From: Magnetospirillum sp. 64-120
GTDB lineage: Bacteria > Pseudomonadota > Alphaproteobacteria > Rhodospirillales > Magnetospirillaceae
Reading direction: 5' to 3'
Assembly: GCA_001898825.1 (NCBI GenBank)
Contig: MKVK01000046.1
Coordinates: forward strand, 186,001 to 250,000
DNA: 64,000 nt
Part shown: positions 16,552 through 27,785 of the stretch, piece after piece
Layout: each line of letters begins with the position of its first letter
Position numbering within the stretch: position 1 is the first letter of the stretch
Notes under the pieces: generated by a model
Databases searched by the model: none
What the model saw: the letters and a program-made list of their open reading frames with translations, nothing else
Told to the model about the DNA's origin: nothing
Position numbers and translations under genes: made by a program

Positions 16552-16579
16552 CCTCTCGCTTACGGGCGCAAGCGAGAGG
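16552..16579 (-). promoter_or_regulatory. Perfect 10-bp hairpin in the uup leader
   Basis: CCTCTCGCTT and AAGCGAGAGG flank an 8-nt loop, 5 nt upstream of the uup ribosome site AGGTGA. There is no T-run on the minus strand, so it is not a plain terminator for the lipoprotein gene upstream. It could control uup translation or protect the processed 5' end. Confidence 0.45.
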
Positions 16580-16599
16580 TGTTGGTTGGCGCGAGGCGC

Positions 16600-16636
16600 G
16601 GCCCGTACCGGGCTCCCTCAATCGCCGGGCGGGCTT
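16600..16636 (-). repeat. Dispersed intergenic repeat, copy 2
   Basis: On the plus strand GGCCCGTACCGGGC, then CCTCAATCGCCGGGCGGGCTT; reverse of the copy at 4089. It lies in the first unit of the tandem duplication. Confidence 0.7.
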
Positions 16637-16674
16637 ATGCTACTCGCGCAGGCGCGATGGATTGCGCGAAGCGC

Positions 16675-16712
16675 GGCCCGTGCCGGGCCCCCCTCAATCG
16701 CCGGGCAGGCTT
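16675..16712 (-). repeat. Dispersed intergenic repeat, copy 3
   Basis: GGCCCGTGCCGGGC followed by CCTCAATCGCCGGGCAGGCTT; starts 3 bp after the lipoprotein gene's stop on the minus strand, in the second unit of the tandem duplication. Confidence 0.7.
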
Positions 16713-16715
16713 ATG

Positions 16716-17474
16716 CTACTCGCGCAGGCGCGATCCGCATTCGTCCACCGCCTTGCCCACCTGCTTGCAGATAGTGGCGCGTTCGGCTTCGTCGGCGGCC
16801 AGACCGTACAGGCGCACCCACTTGCCCTTCTTGGGCAGGTCCACGCTGTTGAAGATGGGCTGCTGCTTGGCCAGGATCGGCGACTTCTTGGACAGCACCT
16901 TCCAGCCGGCCTGGGCCTTCTTCTCGCTGGGATAGGACGCCAGGTAGACGATGGTGCGCGAATCGGGCTTGGCCGGCTCGGCCATCTTCACCGGTTCCGG
17001 CTCGGTCATCTTCACCGGTTCGGGCGCCTTGGCCATTTCCGGCGCGGCGCGGTTCAGGGTCAGAACCCAATTGTTGACCCGGGTCATCAGGCTGCCGTCC
17101 GCCATGCCCACATAGGTGCCGAAGGCTTCCCCCTTGCAGGTCACTTCCATCACCGGGCGGACATCGTCGCCCTTGACGCCGCTGCCCAGCACGCTGGCCG
17201 GCGACGCTTCCCAGCCCATGTAAACGGGAGTGTCACAGGACCGGCCGGCCGGGTCGCCAGCGGATTTTTCGTAAAGGCTCAGCTTTTGCCCCTTGTAGGG
17301 GGCGGAATTGCTGCCGGTGGGCTCGACGGCAAGGGCCTCGGTGACTTCCCACTGGCCGCCGGGCGGCGTCACCGCCCGCTTGGCCAGGGTGGACATTTTG
17401 GGTTGCGGATCAGCGGCGCAGGCCGACAGGGCCAGACCGGCCATGGCGGCACAAATGACGGCGATACGATTCAT
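16716..17474 (-). CDS. Lipoprotein with C-terminal SPOR-like domain
   Basis: A 252-residue exported protein. The N-terminus is a lipoprotein signal with lipobox LSAC (Cys19). A middle domain with two or three Cys (SCDTPVYMGWEA, EVTCKGEAFG) is unassigned, followed by a Pro/Glu/Lys linker with repeats of EPVKM (about 148-168) and a C-terminal domain (about 172-245; IVYLASYPSEKKAQAGWKVL, WVRLYGLAADEAERATICKQ) that fits the SPOR fold, which binds denuded glycan strands at division sites. A role in envelope or septal peptidoglycan is inferred. The last five codons are repeated downstream by a 75-bp tandem duplication. Confidence 0.75.
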   Translation of the reverse strand: MNRIAVICAAMAGLALSACAADPQPKMSTLAKRAVTPPGGQWEVTEALAVEPTGSNSAPYKGQKLSLYEKSAGDPAGRSCDTPVYMGWEASPASVLGSGVKGDDVRPVMEVTCKGEAFGTYVGMADGSLMTRVNNWVLTLNRAAPEMAKAPEPVKMTEPEPVKMAEPAKPDSRTIVYLASYPSEKKAQAGWKVLSKKSPILAKQQPIFNSVDLPKKGKWVRLYGLAADEAERATICKQVGKAVDECGSRLRE

Positions 17475-17582
17475 GCGGATGTCCCCTGTAACCCAACCCC
17501 TGGGCGCACCTTACGCCTTTCGGGTGGGGCGGGCAACTGGCCGTGAAACAACGATGTTTAGCGGTTGATGACGCCCGGCCGC

Positions 17583-18482
17583 TCAGCGGCCAATCACCAG
17601 CGTCGCCCAGCCGTCGATGACGATGCGTTCACGCAGGCGCAGGCCCTGGGGTTCGTGGGCGCCCATCACCATGCGTTCCTGCCATTCCAACAGGCCGGAC
17701 AGCACGGCGACGCCGTCGGGGGCCAGATGGGCGGCCAGATCCTTGGCCATGCGCATCAACGGCTTGGCCAGGATGTTGGCGACGATGATGTCGAAGGGCT
17801 TGCCCTTCTTCAGCGCCGGATTGCGATAGCCGTCAGAGACGACGCTGGTGAAGCGGGCGCCGACGCCGTTCAGCTTGGCGTTGTTGGCGGCGACCTTGAC
17901 GGCGGACGGGTCGATATCGGTGGCCAAAACGTCCACCGCCCACATCTTGGCCATGGCGATCCCCAAGATGCCCGAGCCGGCGCCCAAATCCAGCGGGCGC
18001 AGATAGCGGCGGCGCTTGGCCAGACGGTCCAGCATGGTCAGGCAGCCGCGCGTGGTGGCGTGCTCGCCCGAGCCAAAGGCGGTTCCGGCATCCACCAGCA
18101 ATTCGGTGCGCCCCACCGGCACCTTGCCGTCCCAATGCGATCCGCGCACGAAGAAGCGGCCGGCGTCGATGGGCGGGAAATCGCGCAGGTTTTCCAAAAC
18201 CCAATCCACATTGGGCAAACGCTCGATCTCCAGCGCCGGCAGGTCGTGGCCGGTGGCGGCGGCGATGACGGCCAGGGCGGCGGTGATCTGGGCGCGGTCG
18301 GGTGGGGTGCGCGAATAGCCTTCCAGGTGCCACAGGCAGTCGCCGTCGGAAATGCCCGACTTGTCTTCCATGAACATGGTCACCGATTCGGCGAAGCGTT
18401 CGAACACTTCTTCGAAGGCGTCCACCGCCTCGGGGGCGACGATCAGGCGCAGGTGCCAGATATCGGGGAAGATCACGGGCAT
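17583..18482 (-). CDS. prmA: Ribosomal protein L11 methyltransferase PrmA
   Basis: PrmA trimethylates ribosomal protein L11. The 299-residue product has the N-terminal substrate-recognition domain and a Rossmann methyltransferase domain with the SAM-binding motif DLGAGSGILGIA, the TAFGSGEHATT segment typical of PrmA before it, and VANILAKPL, matching the conserved NI(L/V)A motif. The family length is about 290-300. It is the last gene of a minus-strand run and begins 3 bp after the parE stop, so it may be transcribed with the toxin-antitoxin pair. Confidence 0.92.
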   Translation of the reverse strand: MPVIFPDIWHLRLIVAPEAVDAFEEVFERFAESVTMFMEDKSGISDGDCLWHLEGYSRTPPDRAQITAALAVIAAATGHDLPALEIERLPNVDWVLENLRDFPPIDAGRFFVRGSHWDGKVPVGRTELLVDAGTAFGSGEHATTRGCLTMLDRLAKRRRYLRPLDLGAGSGILGIAMAKMWAVDVLATDIDPSAVKVAANNAKLNGVGARFTSVVSDGYRNPALKKGKPFDIIVANILAKPLMRMAKDLAAHLAPDGVAVLSGLLEWQERMVMGAHEPQGLRLRERIVIDGWATLVIGR

Positions 18483-18485
18483 GGT

Positions 18486-18827
18486 TTATCCTTGTGACAA
18501 AGCTGCAATCAGGTGGGTGGCCGGTTCCATGCGTTGATGCAAAACGCGCAAGACGGAAACCGCTTCGGGATCGATCCGATAATAAAGGCTGTGCGCGGCC
18601 GCACCACGGCGACCTGCCGCCAATTCCAGATGGTACTGCCGGATCGGTGCGGAAAACCCCCAGCATTCCCGTGATCCGGGCCGCATGGGGTCAGCGTCGA
18701 TCTGACTGACGGCGCGGTCGATGATGTCGGCATAGGCGTGCATCTGCCGATGTCCGAAAGTCGCCGCGGTCTCGTTCAATATGGTTTCCACATCCAGCGC
18801 CGCCAAAAGGGTCAGGCGAATGGTCAT
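18486..18827 (-). CDS. ParE/RelE-family toxin
   Basis: A 113-residue protein of the ParE/RelE fold: an N-terminal helix pair (AALDVETILNETAATFG) and beta strands ending with the conserved LYYRIDPEAVSVLRVLHQRM pattern, in which Arg and His in the last strands are typical of ParE toxins that inhibit gyrase. It starts with ATG in an ATGA overlap with the antitoxin. The length is slightly above the usual 95-105. No frameshift is visible, so the toxin looks intact. It is inserted between uvrD and prmA. Confidence 0.82.
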   Translation of the reverse strand: MTIRLTLLAALDVETILNETAATFGHRQMHAYADIIDRAVSQIDADPMRPGSRECWGFSAPIRQYHLELAAGRRGAAAHSLYYRIDPEAVSVLRVLHQRMEPATHLIAALSQG

Positions 18828-19090
18828 CGGCCGGAACGGTCGGCGATCACCCGCGCGGCGATGTCCTTGATGCTTTCGCTGCTGAAGCGTCCGGCATCGG
18901 CGTCATCGACGCCGCGTTGGATTTCCCGGCGCAGGATGGCCAGGCGTTCCTGCTCGGCGGCGCGTTCGCGGCGCAACAGTCGCAGGGCGTCGCGCACCAC
19001 TTCGGATGCGCTGGCATAGTCGCCGCTGGCCAGTTCCGCCTCGACGAAGGCGGCCATCTCGGCGGGCAGGCTGACATTCATGGTGGGCAT
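18824..19090 (-). CDS. ParD-type antitoxin
   Basis: An 88-residue antitoxin with an N-terminal ribbon-helix-helix (MNVSLPAEMAAFVEAELASGDYASASEVVRDALRLL), the DNA-binding part, and a charged C-terminal tail that would wrap the toxin. Type II antitoxin precedes toxin, as is usual, with a 4-base overlap. The upstream 33-bp gap to uvrD contains a perfect inverted repeat TGGCAA-TTC-TTGCCA that is a good candidate for its autoregulatory operator. Confidence 0.88.
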   Translation of the reverse strand: MPTMNVSLPAEMAAFVEAELASGDYASASEVVRDALRLLRRERAAEQERLAILRREIQRGVDDADAGRFSSESIKDIAARVIADRSGR

Positions 19091-19103
19091 GGGTTTGTCC
19101 GAT

Positions 19104-19118
19104 TGGCAATTCTTGCCA
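19104..19118. promoter_or_regulatory. Inverted repeat, probable ParD operator
   Basis: TGGCAATTCTTGCCA has perfect 6-bp arms with a 3-base centre, placed 14 bp before the parD start. Ribbon-helix-helix antitoxins bind such repeats to repress their own operon. Binding is inferred. Confidence 0.5.
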
Positions 19119-19123
19119 TAGTA

Positions 19124-21364
19124 TCAGGCCGGCTCGACGAAGCTGTCCAGCACCTTCTTGGTGCCGGCCTTGTCGAAGGAGATTTCCAGCTTGTCGCCAT
19201 CCACCGCCAGCACGGTTCCAGCGCCGAATTTCTGGTGGAAGACCCGTTCGCCCACGTCGAAATCGCCCGACGCGCGCAAATCCACCGCCCACGGGCTGGG
19301 TTCCTTGGGGCGCGACACCTGCTGCCAGGAGCTTGATCCCATCAATCCGCGCTCGGCGTCGCGTTCGGTGTGGGCGGCGGGCAGTTCGTCCAGGAAACGG
19401 CTGGGCAGGGCGGTCTGCCACTGGTTGTAGATGCGGCGGTTGGCGGCGAAGCTGACCATCACCCGCTTCCTGGCCCGGGTCAGACCCACATAGGCCAGGC
19501 GGCGTTCTTCTTCCAGGGCGGCGTTGCCGCCTTCGTCCAGGGCGCGTTGGTGGGGAAACACCCCTTCTTCCCAACCGGGCAGGAAGACGTTGTCGAATTC
19601 CAGGCCCTTGGCGCCGTGCAGCGTCATCAGCGTCACCTTGTCGGTGCCGTCCTTCTGGTCGTTTTCCATGACCAGCGCTACGTGTTCCAAAAAGCTTTGC
19701 AGGTTTTCGTAATCGGAAAGCGCCCGGACCAGTTCCTTCAGGTTTTCCACCCGGCCCGGCGCTTCGGCGCTTTTGTCGTTCTTCCACATTTCCACATAGC
19801 CGGATTCGTCCAGGATCATCTCGGCCAGCTCGGTGTGCGGCAAATCTTCCAAAAGCCCGCGCCAGCGCAGGATGTCGGCGCAGAACTTGCCCAAAGACGC
19901 CCGGGGCTTGGGCTTCAGCTCGTCGGTTTCACACAGCAGGCTGGCGGCATCGAACAGCGCCAGGGACTTGGCGCGGGCCAGCCCGTGCACGGCTTGCAGC
20001 GCCGCGTCGCCCAAGCCGCGCTTGGGCAAATTGACGATACGTTCGAAGGCCAAGCCGTCATCGGGCGAGTTGACCAGCCGCAAATAAGCCATGGCGTCGC
20101 GGATTTCCTGGCGTTCATAGAAACGCGGGCCGCCGATGACGCGATAGGGCACGCCGGTGGTGATGAGACGCTCTTCGAATTCGCGGGTCTGGAAGCCGGC
20201 GCGCACCAGGATGGCCATGCTGGCCAGGGAATTGCCGCGCCGCTGCAGGTTTTCGATTTCTTCCACCACCACCCGGGCTTCTTCCGGACCGTCCCAGACA
20301 CCGCGTACGCGCACTTTCTGGATGTCGGCGGCATCGTGGGCCAAGCCGGGGCGCAGGGTCTTGCCCAGGCGGTCGGCGTTGTGGGCGATCAGGTGGCTGG
20401 CGGCGGCCAGGATATGGGGCGTCGAGCGGTAATTGCTTTCCAGGCGCACCACGGTGGCGCCGGGGAAGTCGCGTTCGAACTTCAAGATGTTGCCCACTTC
20501 GGCGCCGCGCCAGGAATAGATCGACTGGTCGTCGTCGCCGACGCAGCAGATGTTCTTGTGCTTTTGCGCCAACAGCCGCAGCCACAGATATTGCGCCACG
20601 TTGGTGTCCTGGTATTCGTCCACCAGGATATAGCGGAACTGGTCCTGGTAATGGGACAGGGCTTCCGGGTGGTTCAGGAACAGGGTCAGGCAATGCAGCA
20701 GCAGATCGCCGAAGTCGGCGGCGTTCAGCGTCAGCAGACGGTCCTGGTACAGGCGGTAAAGCTGCACCATGCGCCCCCCCGCCAGATCGCCGGCCTGGTC
20801 GGATGTCACCTTGTCTGGCGTCAGGCCCCGGTCCTTCCAGCGCTGGATGGCGCCCATCAAGGATTGCGCCGGCCATTTCTTGGTGTCGACGTTTTCGCCG
20901 TCCATCACCTGCTTCAACAGGCGCAACTGGTCGTCGGCGTCCAGGATGGTGAAGTTGGATTTCAGCCCCACGGCCTCGGCGTGGCGGCGCAGGATGCGCA
21001 CGCACAGCGAATGGAAGGTGCCCAGCCATAATTGCTCGGCCAGCGGCCCGACCATGGCGCCGACGCGGTCCTTCATCTCGCGCGCCGCCTTGTTGGTGAA
21101 GGTCACCGCCAGAATCTGCCAGGGCTGGGCGCGGCGCCCGGCCAGGATCTGGGCCAGCCGGCTGGTCAGTACCCGGGTTTTGCCGGTGCCGGCGCCGGAC
21201 AGCACCAGGACCGGGCCGTCGGTGGTGGTCACCGCCTGATGCTGTTCGGCGTTCAACCCGACAAGCCAGGGCGCGTCGGCCGGCACCTCGACGGCGCCAG
21301 AACGGCGAGCGGGGGGCTGGAAGGGATCGGGGATGTCGTCGTCAAGGGCGAAGGGATCGGTCAT
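19124..21364 (-). CDS. uvrD: UvrD/PcrA-family DNA helicase
   Basis: A 746-residue superfamily 1A helicase that translocates 3' to 5' in nucleotide excision and mismatch repair. Motifs: Q motif [10 protein letters not shown], Walker [11 protein letters not shown], motif [10 protein letters not shown], motif [17 protein letters not shown], motif [12 protein letters not shown] and motif [16 protein letters not shown]. The C-terminal Tudor-like domain ([20 protein letters not shown]) seen in PcrA/UvrD is present and links to RNA polymerase in other species. Extra N-terminal residues (about 30) precede the helicase core. It is divergent from rlmN across a 92-bp promoter region. Confidence 0.95.
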   Translation of the reverse strand: MTDPFALDDDIPDPFQPPARRSGAVEVPADAPWLVGLNAEQHQAVTTTDGPVLVLSGAGTGKTRVLTSRLAQILAGRRAQPWQILAVTFTNKAAREMKDRVGAMVGPLAEQLWLGTFHSLCVRILRRHAEAVGLKSNFTILDADDQLRLLKQVMDGENVDTKKWPAQSLMGAIQRWKDRGLTPDKVTSDQAGDLAGGRMVQLYRLYQDRLLTLNAADFGDLLLHCLTLFLNHPEALSHYQDQFRYILVDEYQDTNVAQYLWLRLLAQKHKNICCVGDDDQSIYSWRGAEVGNILKFERDFPGATVVRLESNYRSTPHILAAASHLIAHNADRLGKTLRPGLAHDAADIQKVRVRGVWDGPEEARVVVEEIENLQRRGNSLASMAILVRAGFQTREFEERLITTGVPYRVIGGPRFYERQEIRDAMAYLRLVNSPDDGLAFERIVNLPKRGLGDAALQAVHGLARAKSLALFDAASLLCETDELKPKPRASLGKFCADILRWRGLLEDLPHTELAEMILDESGYVEMWKNDKSAEAPGRVENLKELVRALSDYENLQSFLEHVALVMENDQKDGTDKVTLMTLHGAKGLEFDNVFLPGWEEGVFPHQRALDEGGNAALEEERRLAYVGLTRARKRVMVSFAANRRIYNQWQTALPSRFLDELPAAHTERDAERGLMGSSSWQQVSRPKEPSPWAVDLRASGDFDVGERVFHQKFGAGTVLAVDGDKLEISFDKAGTKKVLDSFVEPA

Positions 21365-21456
21365 GGCATGGGACTATAACGAGAACTTTCGTCCATGGCA
21401 GCCCGAAATTGCGGCAAATATTGCATTTCCACGGGCGAATCCTTAAGTATCGCGCC

Positions 21457-22599
21457 ATGAGCGACACCACCATGAAAAACCTGATCGGCCTGTCCCGCGA
21501 GGAACTGGCCGCCGAGATGGCGAGCATCGGCGAAAAGCCGTTCCGCGCCAAGCAGCTGTGGCATTGGCTGTACAATCGCGGCGAGACCGATTTCGCCAAG
21601 ATGACGTCCATTTCCAAGGTCATGCAGGCGCGTCTGGCCGAACATTACGTGGTGCGTCGTCCGCTGGTCGAGCGCGAGCTGACCAGCGTCGACACCACCC
21701 GCAAATGGCTATTGAAGTTCGAGGACGGCAACGAGGCGGAAACCGTCTACATTCCCGACGAAGACGAACAGCGCGGCGCGGTGTGCATTTCGTCGCAGGT
21801 GGGCTGCACCCTGACCTGCAAGTTCTGCCATACCGGCACCCAGTTGCTGGTGCGCAACCTGACCAGCGCCGAGATCGTCGGCCAGTTCATGCTGGCGCGT
21901 GATTCCTATGGCGAATGGCCGACGCCCGACGATTCGACCCGATTGCTGTCCAACATCGTCATGATGGGCATGGGCGAGCCGCTTTATAATTACGAGAACG
22001 TCGCCAAGGCCCTGAAGATCATCATGGATGGCGAAGGCATCGGCATTTCCAAGCGCCGCATCACGCTGTCCACCTCGGGCGTGGTGCCGATGATGGCCCA
22101 GGCCGGCGCCGAGCTGGGGGTGAACCTCGCCATTTCGCTGCATGCGGTCACCGACGACGTACGCAGCCAGATCATGCCCATCAACAAAAAGTATCCGTTG
22201 AAGGAACTGATGGCCGCGTGCCGCGACTACCCCGGCGCGTCCAACGCCCGGCGCATCACCTTCGAATACGTCATGCTGAAGGGCATCAACGACAGCTTGG
22301 CCGACGCCCGCGAATTGCTGCGGCTGGTCAAGGGGCTGCCGGCCAAGTTCAACCTGATCCCGTTCAATCCGTGGCCGGGCTCGGAATACGAATGCTCAAG
22401 CATGAAGGACATCCGGGCGTTCTCGGATTTCATCCAGGATAACGGCTATTCGGCGCCCATCCGCAAGTCGCGCGGCTCGGACATCCTGGCGGCGTGTGGT
22501 CAGTTGCGTTCGGAAAGCCAGCGGCAGAAATGCTCGCGCTTGAACGAACGTCTGGCTGCCGGCATTGCCGACGAACACCACCCGGCGCCGGCGGCGTAA
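21457..22599 (+). CDS. rlmN: 23S rRNA/tRNA adenine C2 methyltransferase RlmN
   Basis: RlmN is a radical-SAM enzyme that methylates C2 of A2503 in 23S rRNA and A37 of some tRNAs. The 380-residue product has the CxxxCxxC cluster motif (Cys117, Cys121, Cys124), the [13 protein letters not shown] motif and the [11 protein letters not shown] segment with the C-terminal catalytic Cys. ATG 21457 is used since it gives the usual length; an in-frame ATG at 21409 would add 16 residues unlike the family. It is convergent with the next gene with no gap (stop codons at 22597-22602). Confidence 0.95.
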   Translation: MSDTTMKNLIGLSREELAAEMASIGEKPFRAKQLWHWLYNRGETDFAKMTSISKVMQARLAEHYVVRRPLVERELTSVDTTRKWLLKFEDGNEAETVYIPDEDEQRGAVCISSQVGCTLTCKFCHTGTQLLVRNLTSAEIVGQFMLARDSYGEWPTPDDSTRLLSNIVMMGMGEPLYNYENVAKALKIIMDGEGIGISKRRITLSTSGVVPMMAQAGAELGVNLAISLHAVTDDVRSQIMPINKKYPLKELMAACRDYPGASNARRITFEYVMLKGINDSLADARELLRLVKGLPAKFNLIPFNPWPGSEYECSSMKDIRAFSDFIQDNGYSAPIRKSRGSDILAACGQLRSESQRQKCSRLNERLAAGIADEHHPAPAA

Positions 22600-23118
22600 T
22601 CACTCGCCCTTCTTGCGGATGTTTTCCCAATCCTTGGGAATGACGGTTCCTGCCGCCCACAGCCCCTTTTTCGCCGCCAGCGCCGCCGCCTGCTCGGTAT
22701 CATAGGGGCTGTCTTTGGCCGCCTTGGCGACACCCGACACCACCAGAGCGGCCCCCAGATCGCCATCGGCCACGGTGCAGCGCCCCCAGATCACCCCGCC
22801 CGCCACGTCCAGGATGTCGCAGGCGACGCCCTTGGACAGCAACTCGCCCATGCGCTTCCTGGCCGGCTTGGCGCAGTCGAAACTGGTCTTGGCAGCCTTG
22901 TCCTGGCACAGGTCGCGGCGCGGCGGCACAACGATGCCGGCCAGTTGGATGGTCAGGCCCCTGATCTGCACCGAGCTTCCGTCATAGCCTTCGACCCGTC
23001 CCCACACGCAGGCGCCGCCTTCGCCGTCGTCGGAACAGCGGATGGGGGCGGAAAGCGCTGGCTGCGCCGCCAGCAGCACGGTGGCGACAAGGGGAATGGT
23101 TGCACGCATGGGGTGCAT
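22600..23118 (-). CDS. Exported thermonuclease-like (SNase-fold) protein, active site degenerate
   Basis: A 172-residue protein with a signal peptide (about residues 1-24, ending ALSA) and a staphylococcal-nuclease-like core: VQIRGLTIQLAGIVVPP matches the RLxGIDxPE strand but lacks the acidic residues; the later KRMGELLSKG and YDTEQAAALAAKKGLWA match the ARxxL..G and AxxxxxGLW elements. Loss of the catalytic Asp and Glu makes nuclease activity doubtful; it may be a binding or structural version. Four Cys suggest disulphides in the periplasm. ATG 23118 is used; ATG 23109 is equally possible. Product otherwise uncharacterised. Confidence 0.65.
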   Translation of the reverse strand: MHPMRATIPLVATVLLAAQPALSAPIRCSDDGEGGACVWGRVEGYDGSSVQIRGLTIQLAGIVVPPRRDLCQDKAAKTSFDCAKPARKRMGELLSKGVACDILDVAGGVIWGRCTVADGDLGAALVVSGVAKAAKDSPYDTEQAAALAAKKGLWAAGTVIPKDWENIRKKGE

Positions 23119-23198
23119 TCTAGCCCAACTGGACAGCAAAGGCCAATCAAGGGTACAAAGCCCGTTCGTCCAAGCTGCCGAACTTATGCGTAGGTCCC

Positions 23199-25841
<2,643 letters not shown>

Positions 25842-25846
25842 TGATC

Positions 25847-25876
25847 AAAGGGCGCCCCAGCGGGCGCCCTTTTTCT
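25847..25876 (+). terminator. Rho-independent terminator after alaS
   Basis: AAAGGGCGCCC and GGGCGCCCTTT form a perfect 11-bp stem with a 4-nt loop, followed by TTTTTCTTT. It starts 5 bp after the alaS stop. Confidence 0.92.
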
Positions 25877-25956
25877 TTGCGACTTTCGTCTCTCTTTTCC
25901 GCAGCGTGAAACGGCGCGATGCTGAAATCCTTGTTGGGGTTCAACCGGAGTTTTCC

Positions 25957-26271
25957 ATGAAGCGTTTCATTCCCGCCGCCGCCGCTTTGCTGTTGCTGTC
26001 GGCCGCGCCGGCTTTCGCCCAGTCGGTGACGGATGCCGTCACTCAGGCGGCCAAGGACGCGGCGACCCAGGCCGCTACCGACAGCATCAACAAGGCCGCC
26101 GGCACCGGCGGCACCAAGGCGCAAGGCTCGAAGGATTCCCCCAATTACGGCAAGTCCGAGGAATACCGCCAGGATGCCGACAAGCGCGGCCACGGCAAGG
26201 ACAAGGACAAGAAGGACAAAAAGGAAAAGAAGGACAAGAAGGACAAGAAGGGTAAGAAGGATCGGGATTAA
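25957..26271 (+). CDS. Small exported protein with Lys/Asp-rich tail
   Basis: A 104-residue protein with a clear signal peptide (MKRFIPAAAALLLLSAAPAFA, cut after residue 21 or 22), an Ala/Thr/Asp helix with a seven-residue-like pattern (VTDAVTQAAKDAATQAA), and a C-terminal tail from about residue 80 that is nearly all Lys and Asp (imperfect KKDKKD repeats). A CCGGAG ribosome site lies 6 bases upstream. The tail could bind polyanions or cell wall; no family is recognised. It follows the alaS terminator, so it has its own promoter in the 81 bp before it. Confidence 0.75.
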   Translation: MKRFIPAAAALLLLSAAPAFAQSVTDAVTQAAKDAATQAATDSINKAAGTGGTKAQGSKDSPNYGKSEEYRQDADKRGHGKDKDKKDKKEKKDKKDKKGKKDRD

Positions 26272-26359
26272 CCCTTTCCGTCTTGCGGCCTTAAAAGGCT
26301 TTCTTTTTTCCTCGGGCGCGGGTGCAATGGCAAGGCCGTCACCTGCGTCCGAGGTTGTC

Positions 26360-26773
26360 ATGAAGTCGTGTTTCCACCTGGCCTACCACGTCACCGACCT
26401 GGATGCGGCGCGCCGCTTCTACGGCGATCTTCTGGGCTGCGCCGAAGGTCGCAGCACCGACACCTGGGTGGATTTCAACTTCTTCGGCCACCAGATTTCC
26501 CTGCACCTGGGCGAGCCGTTCAAGGTGACCCCCACCGGCAAGGTGGGCGACCACATGGTGCAGATGCCGCATCTGGGGGTGATCTTGCCGGCCGAGGATT
26601 GGATGGCCCTGGCCGCCAAGCTGGAAGCGGCCGGGATCGACTTCGTCATCAAGCCGTTCCTGCGCTTTCCCGGTCAGCCGGGCGAGCAGTACACCATGTT
26701 CTTCCTGGACCCCAGCGGCAACCCCATCGAGGTCAAGGGGTTCACCGATTTCGACCAGATCTTCGCCAGTTGA
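26360..26773 (+). CDS. VOC-superfamily (glyoxalase-like) protein
   Basis: A 137-residue single-domain vicinal-oxygen-chelate protein with the paired beta-alpha-beta-beta-beta modules: HLAYHVTDLDAARRFYGDLLG at the start, ISLHLGE in the middle and MFFLDPSGNPIEVKGF at the end, which supplies the conserved Glu metal ligand. The His residues near 6-10 and in SLHLG could complete a metal site. It could be a dioxygenase, glyoxalase or fosfomycin/bleomycin-type protein; substrate is not predictable. Its stop TGA overlaps the TTG start proposed for the next gene, suggesting coupling. Confidence 0.85.
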   Translation: MKSCFHLAYHVTDLDAARRFYGDLLGCAEGRSTDTWVDFNFFGHQISLHLGEPFKVTPTGKVGDHMVQMPHLGVILPAEDWMALAAKLEAAGIDFVIKPFLRFPGQPGEQYTMFFLDPSGNPIEVKGFTDFDQIFAS

Positions 26774-27717
26774 CGCGCCCCCCCATCGCCCTGGTCACAA
26801 GGTTGGACGCACCGGCCGAACGGGCGTGGCGCGACCACTTGGCCGCCGCTCTTCCGGATGAGGACATCATCTGCTTCGCTGACATGGACAGCGGCCAACG
26901 GGCCGCCGCCGACATCGCCATCATCGCCAATCCCGACCCCGCCAGCCTGGCCCTGCTGCCCAATCTGCGCTGGTGCCACAGCCTGTGGGCGGGGGTCGAG
27001 CGTCTGGTGGCCGAACTGCCCGCCGATGCCCCGCCCATCGTCCGTCTGGTCGATCCGGAACTGTCGCGGGTGATGGCCGAAGCGGTGCTGGCCTGGGCGT
27101 TTTACCTGCATCGCGACATGCCGGCCTATGCCCGCCAACAAAAGGCGCGGCAGTGGCGGCAATTGCCCTATCGGCCGCCATGGGAAAAGACCGTCGGCGT
27201 GCTGGGCCTGGGCGAGTTGGGGGTGGCGGCCAGCCGTGTCCTGCAACAGGCCGGCTTCGCGGTGGAAGGGTGGAGCCGTTCGGCCAAGGGGCTGCCGGGC
27301 ATGGTTTGCCATCACGGCCCGGATGGTTTGGGGGCCTTGCTGGGGCGATGCGACATCATCGTCTGTCTGTTGCCGCTGACCCCGCAAACCCGGGGCTTGC
27401 TGAACGCGGACCTCTTGGCGCGGGTCAAGGCGGGGGCGGGACTGATCAATTTCGGCCGCGGCGCCGTTCTCGTCACCGACGATGTGCTGGCGGCCCTGGA
27501 CGATGGCCGTTTGTCCCATGCGGTGCTGGATGTGTTCGAGGTCGAGCCGTTGCCGCCGGACTCGCCGTTGTGGGGGCATCCAGCGGTGACCGTCCTGCCC
27601 CATGTGTCGGCTCCCACCTCTCCCCACACGGCGGCGGCGGTGGTCGGGGCCAACATCGCCGCCTATCGGTCCGATGGACGCTTGCCGCCGGTGGTGGACC
27701 GCCAGCGCGGCTATTAG
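26770..27717 (+). CDS. Glyoxylate/hydroxypyruvate reductase-like D-2-hydroxyacid dehydrogenase
   Basis: A 315-residue NAD(P)-dependent reductase of the GhrA subgroup. It has the Rossmann motif GVLGLGELGVAASRVL, catalytic Arg in NFGRGAVLV, Glu in VFEVEPLP and His in LPHVSAPT, all in the order of 2-hydroxyacid dehydrogenases. GhrA enzymes reduce glyoxylate and hydroxypyruvate. The start is taken as TTG 26770, overlapping the VOC stop (TTGA); no ATG lies before residue 41 in this frame, and the chosen start gives the family's length of about 310-315. Confidence 0.85.
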   Translation: MTRPPIALVTRLDAPAERAWRDHLAAALPDEDIICFADMDSGQRAAADIAIIANPDPASLALLPNLRWCHSLWAGVERLVAELPADAPPIVRLVDPELSRVMAEAVLAWAFYLHRDMPAYARQQKARQWRQLPYRPPWEKTVGVLGLGELGVAASRVLQQAGFAVEGWSRSAKGLPGMVCHHGPDGLGALLGRCDIIVCLLPLTPQTRGLLNADLLARVKAGAGLINFGRGAVLVTDDVLAALDDGRLSHAVLDVFEVEPLPPDSPLWGHPAVTVLPHVSAPTSPHTAAAVVGANIAAYRSDGRLPPVVDRQRGY

Positions 27718-27731
27718 CGCATCTTCACGCC

Positions 27732-27766
27732 AAGCCCAGGCGGCATTTGAGCCGCCCGGCACGGAC
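27732..27766 (+). repeat. Dispersed intergenic repeat, copy 4
   Basis: AAGCCCAGGCGGCATTTGAG then CCGCCCGGCACGGACC; lies 14 bp after the ghrA-like stop in the convergent gap before the S41 peptidase. It is slightly decayed relative to copies 1 and 5 at the right end. Confidence 0.65.
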
Positions 27767-27785
27767 CGTTGAGCCAAAACACTCG

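Larger units (their letters stand above)
16589..16738. repeat. 75-bp tandem duplication with dispersed repeat copies
   Basis: Units 16589-16663 and 16664-16738 are about 90% identical. Each carries one dispersed repeat and the last codons plus stop of the upstream lipoprotein gene (encoding SRLRE-stop), so the 3' tip of that gene is duplicated downstream of itself. Confidence 0.85.

Noticed and set aside
19104-19118. GGCA-N5-TGCC at the parD promoter as an FlbD site
   Set aside because: It fits the same loose pattern, but lies at a toxin-antitoxin promoter, where a perfect palindrome is expected for ParD, and such palindromes are expected by chance about twice per window.
26287-26311. Terminator after the Lys-rich small protein gene
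   Set aside because: GCCTT-AA-AAGGC followed by T-rich sequence has only five pairs and a two-base loop, too weak to list.
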